Shown here one piece after another: positions 43,090 to 50,889 of a stretch of 64,000 bases of DNA. The notes under the pieces were generated by a model. The model saw only the letters and a program-made list of their open reading frames with translations, did no database searches and was not told the origin of the DNA. A program made the translations under genes and the position numbers. Positions within the stretch are counted from its first letter, which is position 1. Every line of letters begins with the position of its first letter. The DNA is from Roseivirga thermotolerans (lineage in GTDB: Bacteria; Bacteroidota; Bacteroidia; Cytophagales; Cyclobacteriaceae): assembly GCF_014653175.1 (NCBI RefSeq), contig NZ_BNAG01000002.1, positions 310,001-374,000 of the forward strand. The letters run 5' to 3'.

Positions 43090-44382
43090 TCAGTTTAACT
43101 TATAATCCAGTAGCTTAAGGGCGTCAACAGGGTTGACGGCACCGAAGCCGGTTTTCATTTCTTTTAGTTTTCTTGTTTTTCGATCTGCCGTGAGCATTAG
43201 TAGTTTTTTAATGCTCGAGTCGGAGAGGGCTTTGTCTCGTTTTTTGGCATAAGACTTCATAAGCGCAATAAGTGCGGTTACAAAAGGAGCTGCCTGGCTG
43301 GTGCCGCTAGAGTAGGCATACTTATTTTCCAGGTAAGTGCTGTAAATAGTGGTGCCCGGAGCCACAAAGGATATGTGGGCACCGTAGGTGGAGTAGGGGG
43401 CAATTTCACCGTTGGTATCTAAGGCACCAACGGCAATTACATAAGGATTAGCTCCGGGATAATACATTTGGTGCCTGCCGTCATTGCCGGCTGCAGCCAC
43501 AATGGTTACCCCTTCGTCTTTGGCATAGTCGATTACCTCCTTGTGAGGGAGGCCGCCACCGGAATGTTTAATGCCCAGGCTCATGTTAATAATGTCGGCC
43601 TTGGCATCGATGGCGAATTTTAACCCAGCATTGATATTATCAACTATGCCGGCACCAACCACTGAGTCACCTTTCCTCATGGCCCCTAGTACTCTCACCG
43701 GAATAATTTTTGAGCGTGGCGAAAGCCCCATGGGCATATGAAGCCCGCGGGCAGCTATAATGCCGGTTACATGAGTGCCATGGCCAACCTCATCGCCCGG
43801 ATCATTATCAAAACCTAAAAAATCGCCAACAAAGTCGCTTTGGCCATCTATAATGTCTACAAAGTCTTTTCCGTCTAAGAGGGCATGGCGCAGCTCCGGA
43901 TGGGTAGCCGTAATGCCCGTGTCTAACACGGCCACTTTTATGGTGGGGTGGCCCTGGGTGAACCGATGGGCTTCTTTTATGATTTTTTCCTGCGCTCGCT
44001 GTGGAAACTGGTCGTTCAGTACTGAATGGGCTTCGTACTTTGGCAGCTCGGCCGATGCAATTTCAAATTTTCGAACATACTCTACTTCCGGAAGCAAGGC
44101 TATTTGGTCTACCAGGCTTTGGGGTATGCTGGCTTTGTTACGAAGAATCAGACGGTAGATTCGGTTGAGCCCATTCTTTACTTCTGTGGGCGACCATCCT
44201 GACTTTTTGGCCTTTTCATATTCATGGGTTACCCAAACGGGTACTTGGTTTTTCTCCAGTATGGAGTCTACATCGGCTGCAAGTGAAAATTGTGGAGAGG
44301 ATTTATCATGAATAAGCTGTTGCCAGGAGCTGAACTGCCCGGAAACAGGTTTATGGAGCTTTATGATAAGGTGTTCTCTCAT
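43090..44382 (-). CDS. Intracellular subtilisin-like S8 serine protease (system gene A, first)
   Basis: The product has 430 residues. The complete triad is visible: Asp in VAVLDTGITATHPEL (near 152), His in VGHGTHVTGIIAARG (near 203) and Ser in YSSGTSQAAPFVTAL (near 366), with the oxyanion Asn in VAAAGNDG. The ~145 residues before the catalytic domain are a non-secreted pro-region-like part (LIIKLHKPVSGQFSSWQQLI; LLPEVEYVRKFEIASAEL), which may be an inhibitory propeptide. With no signal peptide it should act inside the cell. It heads the eleven-gene operon, 8 bases before gene B, and has a candidate promoter 66 bases upstream. Confidence 0.92.
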   Translation of the reverse strand: MREHLIIKLHKPVSGQFSSWQQLIHDKSSPQFSLAADVDSILEKNQVPVWVTHEYEKAKKSGWSPTEVKNGLNRIYRLILRNKASIPQSLVDQIALLPEVEYVRKFEIASAELPKYEAHSVLNDQFPQRAQEKIIKEAHRFTQGHPTIKVAVLDTGITATHPELRHALLDGKDFVDIIDGQSDFVGDFLGFDNDPGDEVGHGTHVTGIIAARGLHMPMGLSPRSKIIPVRVLGAMRKGDSVVGAGIVDNINAGLKFAIDAKADIINMSLGIKHSGGGLPHKEVIDYAKDEGVTIVAAAGNDGRHQMYYPGANPYVIAVGALDTNGEIAPYSTYGAHISFVAPGTTIYSTYLENKYAYSSGTSQAAPFVTALIALMKSYAKKRDKALSDSSIKKLLMLTADRKTRKLKEMKTGFGAVNPVDALKLLDYKLN

Positions 44383-44447
44383 TTTAAGGTGCGTTTTCGA
44401 GAAACTTTAGCACCCTTAATGGGAGAAATAGAAAAAGGTAACCCAGG

Positions 44448-44478
44448 CAAAAGAAAAAAAATTGAATTACCGTTCAAA
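44448..44478 (-). promoter_or_regulatory. Candidate promoter of the protease operon
   Basis: On the minus strand TTTG (44478-44475) is followed after exactly 19 bases by TTCTTTTG (44455-44448), a seven-of-eight match to TAnnTTTG. The start would be near 44440, giving a leader of about 58 bases to the S8 gene. Confidence 0.42.
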
Positions 44479-44482
44479 GACG

Positions 44483-44497
44483 CCTGAGCGACTCAGG
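44483..44497. promoter_or_regulatory. Inverted repeat just upstream of the protease-operon promoter
   Basis: CCTGAG-CGA-CTCAGG is a perfect 6-bp inverted repeat lying directly before the minus-strand -33 box and within the intergenic space shared with the sigma gene. Its place suits an activator or repressor site for one or both divergent units. A short hairpin in RNA is the alternative. Confidence 0.4.
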
Positions 44498-44613
44498 GGT
44501 GCCTTACTTTTTGTTAAGCATACAATTGTCTATTTTGAATGAGTTTTTGAGAAATCTTTCCATAGTGGAGGGTTACCTTTTTCACTATAAGATCATTAAA
44601 GGATAGCATTTGA

Positions 44614-45144
44614 ATGGATAGCGGATCGCTGATTGACCGTATTAGGCGCGGAGACAATGCTGAATTGCAAAAGGTCTATGAAATGTACAGAGGTGAGTTT
44701 ATGGTATGGGCCAACAAACACTTCGATCTTGATTTTGAAGAGTGCAAAGAGGCCTACCAGCTCAGCATGGTACAGTTCTATGAAAATGTGGTTTCGGGCA
44801 AGTTGCAGGTGTTTACCAGCGATCCTAAAACGTATATTTTCGGTATTGGGAAAAACAAAATCCGGGAGTTGCGCGAGCTTAGGTTAAAGCAGCCCGAAGC
44901 GGGCCGCTTTGAGGCAGAATCGACTGACGAACGATTGAGCAGAGAATCGCTGCTCAACAAGGTTGAACAGGCATTACATCAGTTAGGAGATCCCTGTCAG
45001 AAATTGCTGGAACTATACTACTATAAGAAAATGAGCCTGGCGGAGATTACGCTGGCGCTGGAATATAAAAACACTGATACGACCAAGAATTTGAAGTATA
45101 AGTGTTTGAACAGACTACGAAAACTATTTACCGGAGGGAATTAG
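44614..45144 (+). CDS. Sigma-70-family (ECF-like) sigma factor
   Basis: The product has 176 residues. Region 2 is divergent (MYRGEFMVWANKHFDLDFEE; QLSMVQFYENVVSGKL), and region 4 is clearer (LGDPCQKLLELYYYKKMSLA; EITLALEYKNTDTTKNLKYK), the helix-turn-helix that reads the -35-type element. The gene diverges from the protease operon with 231 bases between starts, and the next gene (anti-sigma-like TPR protein) begins one base after its stop. I infer that the sigma factor controls this cluster and possibly the CHAT gene. Confidence 0.88.
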   Translation: MDSGSLIDRIRRGDNAELQKVYEMYRGEFMVWANKHFDLDFEECKEAYQLSMVQFYENVVSGKLQVFTSDPKTYIFGIGKNKIRELRELRLKQPEAGRFEAESTDERLSRESLLNKVEQALHQLGDPCQKLLELYYYKKMSLAEITLALEYKNTDTTKNLKYKCLNRLRKLFTGGN

Positions 45145-45897
45145 ATGGAGGAGAAGGAAAGAGACTTAGAGCGTATAGAACAATATTTGAACGACCAGTT
45201 GTCGGCAGAGGAACGGACTGCGGTAGAGCATCGACTGTCCGAAGACAAAGACTTTCTAGCTCTGAAGGAGGATTTTGTAGCTCTGAAGGAGGGGATAGAG
45301 CAAGCAGGTAGAAATGCGCTGAGGCACACTATGGATTCTTGGGAAAAAGATCTTGGAAACCCTTTAGAAGAGCCGAAAGGTGAGCAGAGAAGTTTGGGGT
45401 CTTCGCTGATTATGCGCTGGGCTGCCGTTTTTCTGGTGGGAGTAGTAAGTGTTGTGGCCTGGTATTTTGGAGCAAACCAAAGCCATAAAAGGCTGTACAA
45501 TAATTATTTTGAGGTATATGCGAATGTGGTGCTTCCCAATACGCGTAGCAACGAAACACTTACTAAAGAAGAACAGGCCTTTTTGGCCTATGACAATGAA
45601 GACTATGAAAGAGCTGTGCAGCTCTTTAACCAAATACTAGAAGCAGAACAGAAAGAGTATGTGCTGTTTTATAGTGCTCAGGCTCATATGGTGTTGAACG
45701 AACATGCCGAAGCCATAGAGCACTTGCAAGATGTACTCCGAAGGCAAGGTCTACTTGTAAGCCAAGCGCGATGGTATTTGGCACTTTGTTACTTACATAC
45801 AAAAGAGACTGAAAAGGCAAAGGAACAGTTGAAGGTATTGGCAGAGGGCGATTCGTCTTATTCAGAAAGGGCAAATGAACTCCTACAAGAGATGTAA
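45145..45897 (+). CDS. Membrane TPR protein, probable anti-sigma factor
   Basis: The product has 250 residues. The N-terminal ~80 are charged helices (LERIEQYLNDQLSAEERTAV; RLSEDKDFLALKEDFVALKE) that would bind the sigma factor in the cytoplasm. One membrane helix follows near 92-110 (MRWAAVFLVGVVSVVAWYFG). The periplasmic part has TPR repeats (EEQAFLAYDNEDYERAVQLF; HMVLNEHAEAIEHLQDVLRR; ARWYLALCYLHTKETEKAKE). The gene abuts the sigma gene directly. TPRs on the periplasmic side parallel those of the nearby CHAT protein, so the two may meet there (inference). Confidence 0.82.
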   Translation: MEEKERDLERIEQYLNDQLSAEERTAVEHRLSEDKDFLALKEDFVALKEGIEQAGRNALRHTMDSWEKDLGNPLEEPKGEQRSLGSSLIMRWAAVFLVGVVSVVAWYFGANQSHKRLYNNYFEVYANVVLPNTRSNETLTKEEQAFLAYDNEDYERAVQLFNQILEAEQKEYVLFYSAQAHMVLNEHAEAIEHLQDVLRRQGLLVSQARWYLALCYLHTKETEKAKEQLKVLAEGDSSYSERANELLQEM

Positions 45898-45923
45898 TAT
45901 TTTTTAACCAAAACCAATAAGCC

Positions 45924-46091
45924 ATGAGTGAAACTGATAATGATGACAGCACAGACAACCGAGTACTTGAAGACCACAAGCCACCACCACCGCCTCCGCC
46001 AGTTTATTTTGGAGGGTACGCTGTTGGTGCTGCCTCTATAGTGTACATACTGTACACGCTTTGGCAGTGGATTGTTTGTGGTTGCGCTTAG
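45924..46091 (+). CDS. 55-residue proline-rich single-pass membrane protein
   Basis: ATG at 45924 to TAG at 46089-46091, 55 residues. An acidic start (SETDNDDSTDNRVLEDH) leads to KPPPPPPPVYFGG and then a hydrophobic aromatic segment (AASIVYILYTLWQWIVCGCA) reaching the C-terminus. It follows the anti-sigma-like gene by 26 bases on the same strand and ends 5 bases before the convergent CHAT gene. Seven prolines in a row suggest a docking segment. It is probably a small membrane partner of the sigma/anti-sigma/CHAT unit. Function unknown. Confidence 0.6.
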   Translation: MSETDNDDSTDNRVLEDHKPPPPPPPVYFGGYAVGAASIVYILYTLWQWIVCGCA

Positions 46092-46096
46092 CAATA

Positions 46097-48931
46097 TCAA
46101 AGTCTGGGCTCAAGAATATTGTCCTTCTTGGTCCGGGCTTTTTTTAACACTACCATGCCTATTGTGGTCAGAGCAAGAGCCAGTAGCCAGTAAGCCCGGC
46201 TTTGTTGGGGCGCAGGCTCAAAAGTTTGTCTGGCATTGCCCAGTTGAATGAATCCGGCCCAGTTGGCGGGGTGAGCACTTAGCTCATCGGCCCGGTTGAG
46301 GTATTGGAGTTTTGCCTGCCTGAGCGAGTTGCCCACAGGTTGGCCAGCAGCTATTTCCCTATAAAACTGTTTAAAAAGTTCTGCAGTAGCCCGGTCGGCT
46401 ACTTTCCATAAAGACATAATAAGGTTGGGGTTATTGGCATAGCTAAAGCCCTTACTCAAACTAAGTACTCCTTCTCCTTTTTGCCATTTGCCCCGGCCGG
46501 TTTCACAGGCCGATAGAATAACCAGCTGAGAACGAATTCCTGATTCATATAGCTCATAAAGCTGAAGCCTGTTGTTTGTATTTTCCCCTTGGCTAAAATA
46601 GATACTTGAATACAAGGGAGTAAGAGTATCGGCCGAGGCATGAAGGGCCAAGTGCAGAATATTGTGGTCTGACTTTACCGACTGTAGCCATTCTGCTTTA
46701 GTAGCTGCTGGCCCTCTATAAAATCGACTGTTTTTAACCGACTCTTTAATGTATTGCAGCTCGGTTGTGGAGCCTTTTAAGGAGCTGAATTCCTGCGAGG
46801 CTGGTTCTCCAAAGGCAATGACTTTAGCAGGTTTGGTGGTGGTTTGTGCTCTTATTTGGCTCAACAGTTGGGCAGCCGAAAATGCATAGGCAATTTCCTT
46901 TTGATGAATCAGGTAGTCGAGGCTTTTGTAGTTAATGGTTTTGTGGGATGGAAGCCGGGTAAGGAGTGCCTCGAAAGGAAGCTGGTTGAGGGCACCATCG
47001 GGAATGATGGTCAACTGTTGTGAAGAACCTTTGAACCCTGAGGGTATTAGTTTGGTGTATAAAGCATAAGCTGAGTTGGTGAAAGTGCGAAAATCGACAG
47101 ACTCTCTATTTGCGAAGAGCAGCCTGTGGTGTACCAGGTTCTGAAAATTATTTAGTTCCTGTGTGAACTGATGGTCTATGGGTTGGCGGCCAAACGCTCC
47201 TCGATTACCCGCTATGGCCAGGTAGTATACATAGTGTTGCCCCATAAAATACATGATGGTCTGGTTGTTTTCCATCTGCTTCGCATAATCATCTAGCGAA
47301 ATGGCTTTGCTACCGGCCAGGGCCTGATGGTAGGTTGGGTATTGCTCTTCTACAAGTAGTCTTATCTGCTCCAGGTCTTCGTTAATCTGCAGCAGTTGCC
47401 TTCTGCGGTTTATAATGAGAGAGTCGGGGCAGGCAGACACTTCGCAAGCTTGCAAACTGGCCGTAAGGCGTACCAGTTTGTCTCTTAGATCGCTTTCGGC
47501 CTGAAGAATGGAGTCACTTACCGCTATGAAGGCGTAGTTTTTGGCCCTACCAATAGATTCAAGGAGGTCTTGAGCCTTGCTGTCTTCCATATATGCCCAG
47601 GCTTTATTCCATACCTCTTCGGCCGGTAGGGAATCTTTACTTAAAAATAGGGCCTCTAAAGCCGATTCATAGTGGTTATGTGCATAACCCTGAAAAGCCA
47701 GTTTTGCTTGTTCTGTTACAAACTGTTCTCGCTGCCTGCCGGCAAAATCCAACAGACGGTCGTAGCTATCGAGAGCTTCTTTGAGCCAATGGTATTCCGA
47801 ACTGGTTTTAAAAAGCGTCACTTTGCTGCGAGCAAGGTGACTCTGAACTCTGAAAAGAAAAGGATTGGGGGTTGAAACCTCGGAGAGAGATACCGCCTCT
47901 CCCAACATTTCTTTGGTTTCCAGTTCAATGGCCAGGTTGTAGTGGCTTATGGCCTGGTGCAGGTGATTGTGGTCTTCATAGGCCCTGCCAATTTGGGCGT
48001 GAATCACTGCTTTTTCCCTGTTGCTATTGGAGTTGTTCAGTGCATTGTTGTAAAGCCTGTTTGCAGCTGTGGGCCGATTTTGTTTTACACGTAGATTGCC
48101 GTAAATAAGCCAAATACGAGCCGAAATGGGTTTTCCTTGTTGGAGATCAATGGCTTGCTGTAAAGCGTGTTCGGCTTCAGTAGTCCGATTCAAGTCCAGA
48201 TAGGCCGTGGCCATATTGTTATAATCTGTAACCAATTCAGTGGCTGTTTTGGATGAGGCAGGTGTAAGTTCAATCTTAGCCTGATAGGCTGCTATGGCTT
48301 TTTCATTTTGGTTTAGGGCGTTGTACAGATTGGCCATTACAGAATAGCTCAGGCTTCTAAAGCCATCGTTGTTTTCATTGTGTGCAATTTGCAGGGCTTT
48401 GTATGCATAGTTGAGCCCCATTTCATGGTCTTCAATTAACCGATAAGTAGTAGCCAGATTATAGGCATTGTAAAAAGAGGTTTGTGCATCGAAGCTTTCA
48501 GGGTGGTCTTCAATGCAATGGGCCTGCTGCCTGTAATTGAGGAGCGCCTTGCGATCGTCATATTTATAATACCTGTACAGATAGCCGAGCATAGCGTAGG
48601 TAGGAGCTAGCAAGGTGTCTGTTGCAGGTAGGTATTGTGAACGAATATGCAAGCTTTCCTCATAGGCTTCAATGGCATCGTCAATGCGGGAAAGATTAAA
48701 ATACGAACGGGCTATTTTGGAAAGGAGGGATGCCCTGTCTGAATCGGATGAAGACAGGTTTTTTAATTGATGAAAAAGTGCCAGGGCTTCGGCCCATTGC
48801 TGAGCTTTATAGAGCGAATCGGCCTGTTCTTTTAATAGAAAATGCTTTTGAGTTGGCTGCCATGCAGTAAGCTCAAAAGCATTTAGAGTCATTAATAGAA
48901 GACAAAAAAAGACGGGTAGTCGAAGGGTCAT
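46097..48931 (-). CDS. TPR-CHAT protein, exported and membrane-anchored
   Basis: The product has 944 residues with signal peptide (PVFFCLLLMTLNAFELTA). Residues ~30-420 are many TPR repeats (ARSYFNLSRIDDAIEAYEES; VMANLYNALNQNEKAIAAYQ; NNMATAYLDLNRTTEAEHAL). A helical middle follows. The C-terminal CHAT domain is a clan CD caspase/separase-like peptidase fold with His764 (LHLALHASAD) and Cys809 (LSACETGRG), plus HPANWAGFIQLGN. One membrane helix at ~914-930 and a short basic tail end the protein. The CHAT part should lie in the periplasm. It faces the sigma operon tail to tail. Confidence 0.92.
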   Translation of the reverse strand: MTLRLPVFFCLLLMTLNAFELTAWQPTQKHFLLKEQADSLYKAQQWAEALALFHQLKNLSSSDSDRASLLSKIARSYFNLSRIDDAIEAYEESLHIRSQYLPATDTLLAPTYAMLGYLYRYYKYDDRKALLNYRQQAHCIEDHPESFDAQTSFYNAYNLATTYRLIEDHEMGLNYAYKALQIAHNENNDGFRSLSYSVMANLYNALNQNEKAIAAYQAKIELTPASSKTATELVTDYNNMATAYLDLNRTTEAEHALQQAIDLQQGKPISARIWLIYGNLRVKQNRPTAANRLYNNALNNSNSNREKAVIHAQIGRAYEDHNHLHQAISHYNLAIELETKEMLGEAVSLSEVSTPNPFLFRVQSHLARSKVTLFKTSSEYHWLKEALDSYDRLLDFAGRQREQFVTEQAKLAFQGYAHNHYESALEALFLSKDSLPAEEVWNKAWAYMEDSKAQDLLESIGRAKNYAFIAVSDSILQAESDLRDKLVRLTASLQACEVSACPDSLIINRRRQLLQINEDLEQIRLLVEEQYPTYHQALAGSKAISLDDYAKQMENNQTIMYFMGQHYVYYLAIAGNRGAFGRQPIDHQFTQELNNFQNLVHHRLLFANRESVDFRTFTNSAYALYTKLIPSGFKGSSQQLTIIPDGALNQLPFEALLTRLPSHKTINYKSLDYLIHQKEIAYAFSAAQLLSQIRAQTTTKPAKVIAFGEPASQEFSSLKGSTTELQYIKESVKNSRFYRGPAATKAEWLQSVKSDHNILHLALHASADTLTPLYSSIYFSQGENTNNRLQLYELYESGIRSQLVILSACETGRGKWQKGEGVLSLSKGFSYANNPNLIMSLWKVADRATAELFKQFYREIAAGQPVGNSLRQAKLQYLNRADELSAHPANWAGFIQLGNARQTFEPAPQQSRAYWLLALALTTIGMVVLKKARTKKDNILEPRL

Positions 48932-48962
48932 TTCATGAGTGTTAGTCTCATGAATTTAACCA

Positions 48963-50636
48963 TTAATTCTGTTTACCCCAGTTGTCTCTTAGTGTCACTG
49001 TGCGGTTAAATACCAATTTGTTAGAAGAACTGTCTTTATCTACAATAAAGTATCCCTGACGCTCAAACTGAAATTGGTCTCCGGGCTTTGCGTGGGCCAA
49101 TGAAGCCTCCAGCTTGGCGTGCTCAATCACCTCCAGCGAGTTGGGGTTGAGGTGATTCAGGTAGTCGTCTTCTATAGTGTTCAGGTTCTCTGTTCTGAAA
49201 AGACGGTCGTAAAGCCTGATTTCTGCTTCAACGGCATGAGCCACAGATACCCAACCCAGGGTTCCTTTCACTTTTTTACCACTGGTGTCTTGTCCGCTTT
49301 TTGTTTCCGGATCATACTCACAGTAGATTTCTTCAATCTCTCCCGATTCGCTTTTTTTAAAGCCCGTACATTTCACAATGTAAGCATACTTCAGCCGAAC
49401 CTCTCTGTCGGGGCCAAGGCGGAACCATTTTCGAGGCGATGGAGGATCTTCCATAAAGTCGTCTCGTTCAATATAAATTTCGCGCGAAAATGGCATTTCA
49501 CGAGTTCCTGCCGACTCATCTTCAGGGTTGTTTACGGCCTGAAGCATTTCTACTTTATCTTCCGGCCAGTTGGTAATCACCACTTTTAGCGGATTTTGAA
49601 TACCAAAAACACGATTAGCTTTCTTATTCAGGTCTTCTCTTATGGAGTGTTCCAGTAAGGCAATGTCTGTTATGCCATCTCTCCGGGCTACTCCAACTTT
49701 TTTAATAAAGTTCTTAATGGAGTCCGGGGTGTAGCCTCTGCGTCTGTAACCACTTATGGTAGGCATTCGGGGGTCGTCCCAGCCGGAAACATGCCCTTCT
49801 TCTACCAACTGTAGCAGCTTACGTTTACTCACTACAGTATATCCCAGGTTTAGCCGGGCAAACTCGGTTTGCTGCGAAGGGAATATGCCCAGTTTCTCTA
49901 TAAACCAGTCGTATAAAGGCCGGTGGTCACGAAACTCGAGGGTACAAAGGCTGTAGGTAATTTCTTCTATGGAGTCCGACTGCCCATGGGCAAAATCATA
50001 GGTAGGGTAAATGCACCACTGGTCGCCTGTGCGGTGGTGCTTCACCTTGCGTATGCGATACATAATAGGGTCGCGCATATGCATATTGGGCGAATTCATA
50101 TCTACTTTGGCCCTAAGTACATGCGAGCCTTCTTCGAATTCACCATCGCGCATTCGTTTAAACAAGTCCAGGTTTTCCTCTACCGGTCGGTTTCGGAACG
50201 GGCTTTCAATCCCGGGGGTAGAAGGGTTGGTGCGACCTGCACTTATTTGTTCGGCTGTTTGCTCATCTACATAGGCAAGTCCTTTTTCAATGAGGGCTAC
50301 GGCAAACGTGTAGAGTTGCTCAAAATAATCTGAAGCATAACGCGCCTTTCCGTTCCACTCATAACCAAGCCATTCGATATCGGCCTTAATGGCGTCTACA
50401 TATTCGGTGCTTTCTTTTACCGGATTGGTATCGTCAAACCGAAGGTTGCAGGTGCCATTGTATTTTTCGGCCAGGCCAAAGTTGAGCACAATAGATTTGG
50501 CATGACCTATATGCAGGTAGCCATTGGGCTCAGGAGGAAAACGGGTATGCACGGCCTGTCGTTTGCCCGATTTCAAATCAGCCTCAATCATTTGCTCAAT
50601 AAAGTTCAGGGATTCGTGCTTTTCGTTTTCGCTCAT
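48963..50636 (-). CDS. glnS: Glutaminyl-tRNA synthetase
   Basis: The product has 557 residues, a class I synthetase of GlnRS type charging tRNA-Gln directly. PPEPNGYLHIGHAKS near residue 30 holds the HIGH motif, VVSKRKL near 267 is the KMSKS equivalent, and EEITYSLCTLEFRDHRPLYD near 225 recognises the substrate tRNA/ATP. GVARRDGITD and the C-terminal anticodon-binding beta-barrels (REVRLKYAYIVKCTGF; GTLGWVSVAHAVEAE) are specific to GlnRS. Its presence means the organism need not rely on the GatCAB route for Gln-tRNA. The long non-coding region with DnaA boxes lies directly upstream. Confidence 0.97.
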   Translation of the reverse strand: MSENEKHESLNFIEQMIEADLKSGKRQAVHTRFPPEPNGYLHIGHAKSIVLNFGLAEKYNGTCNLRFDDTNPVKESTEYVDAIKADIEWLGYEWNGKARYASDYFEQLYTFAVALIEKGLAYVDEQTAEQISAGRTNPSTPGIESPFRNRPVEENLDLFKRMRDGEFEEGSHVLRAKVDMNSPNMHMRDPIMYRIRKVKHHRTGDQWCIYPTYDFAHGQSDSIEEITYSLCTLEFRDHRPLYDWFIEKLGIFPSQQTEFARLNLGYTVVSKRKLLQLVEEGHVSGWDDPRMPTISGYRRRGYTPDSIKNFIKKVGVARRDGITDIALLEHSIREDLNKKANRVFGIQNPLKVVITNWPEDKVEMLQAVNNPEDESAGTREMPFSREIYIERDDFMEDPPSPRKWFRLGPDREVRLKYAYIVKCTGFKKSESGEIEEIYCEYDPETKSGQDTSGKKVKGTLGWVSVAHAVEAEIRLYDRLFRTENLNTIEDDYLNHLNPNSLEVIEHAKLEASLAHAKPGDQFQFERQGYFIVDKDSSSNKLVFNRTVTLRDNWGKQN

Positions 50637-50768
50637 GGTCGTTTCAATTAGGCTGCAATTTTAGTGAAAATGCCTCAAATGGCAGTATAAGATAGAAAGC
50701 TTCTTATGGAAACCGAAAGAGGCTTAAATAGGAGGTAGAAGATGTTAAATGATTGAAGCTGAGAGATG

Positions 50769-50813
50769 TGTGTATAACTATGTGGATAACCCTGTGTATA
50801 ACCTTGTGAATTA
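50769..50813 (+). other. Array of four DnaA boxes at 12-bp spacing, candidate oriC
   Basis: Three exact TGTGNATAA boxes (reverse of TTATNCACA) stand at 50769-50777 (TGTGTATAA), 50781-50789 (TGTGGATAA) and 50793-50801 (TGTGTATAA). A fourth, degenerate TGTGAATTA, is at 50805-50813. Start-to-start distance is 12 bp each time and all face the same way. This is how DnaA oligomer sites are laid out at origins. A replication origin is the leading reading. A DnaA-titration or regulatory site is the alternative. No dnaA, dnaN or gidA gene is in the window. Confidence 0.62.
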
Positions 50814-50852
50814 GGGAGTGGGAAACTTGTTGAAAACTAAGGACTTACAAAG

Positions 50853-50883
50853 TTTGCGCGTAAAATTATTAAGGATACCTTAG
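50853..50883 (+). promoter_or_regulatory. Candidate promoter of the structured RNA
   Basis: TTTG (50853-50856) is followed after 19 bases by TACCTTAG (50876-50883), which matches six of the eight TAnnTTTG positions including the wild-card pair. Transcription would begin near 50890, at the start of the hairpin-rich region. Confidence 0.42.
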
Positions 50884-50889
50884 ACATAC

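Noticed and set aside
43775-44158. 127-codon plus-strand frame inside the S8 protease gene
   Set aside because: Shadow of a well-conserved protease. Composition (Ser/Trp/Lys-rich) is typical of antisense translation.
32313-44382. Contractile injection system or prophage
   Set aside because: The M15-like domain, tagged cargo-like proteins and IPT-like domain suggested it, but no sheath, tube, baseplate, spike, tape-measure or AAA+ gene is present.
44290-44487. 65-codon plus-strand frame between the protease and sigma genes
   Set aside because: Half of it is antisense to the S8 gene start and the rest crosses the promoter and palindrome. No family likeness.
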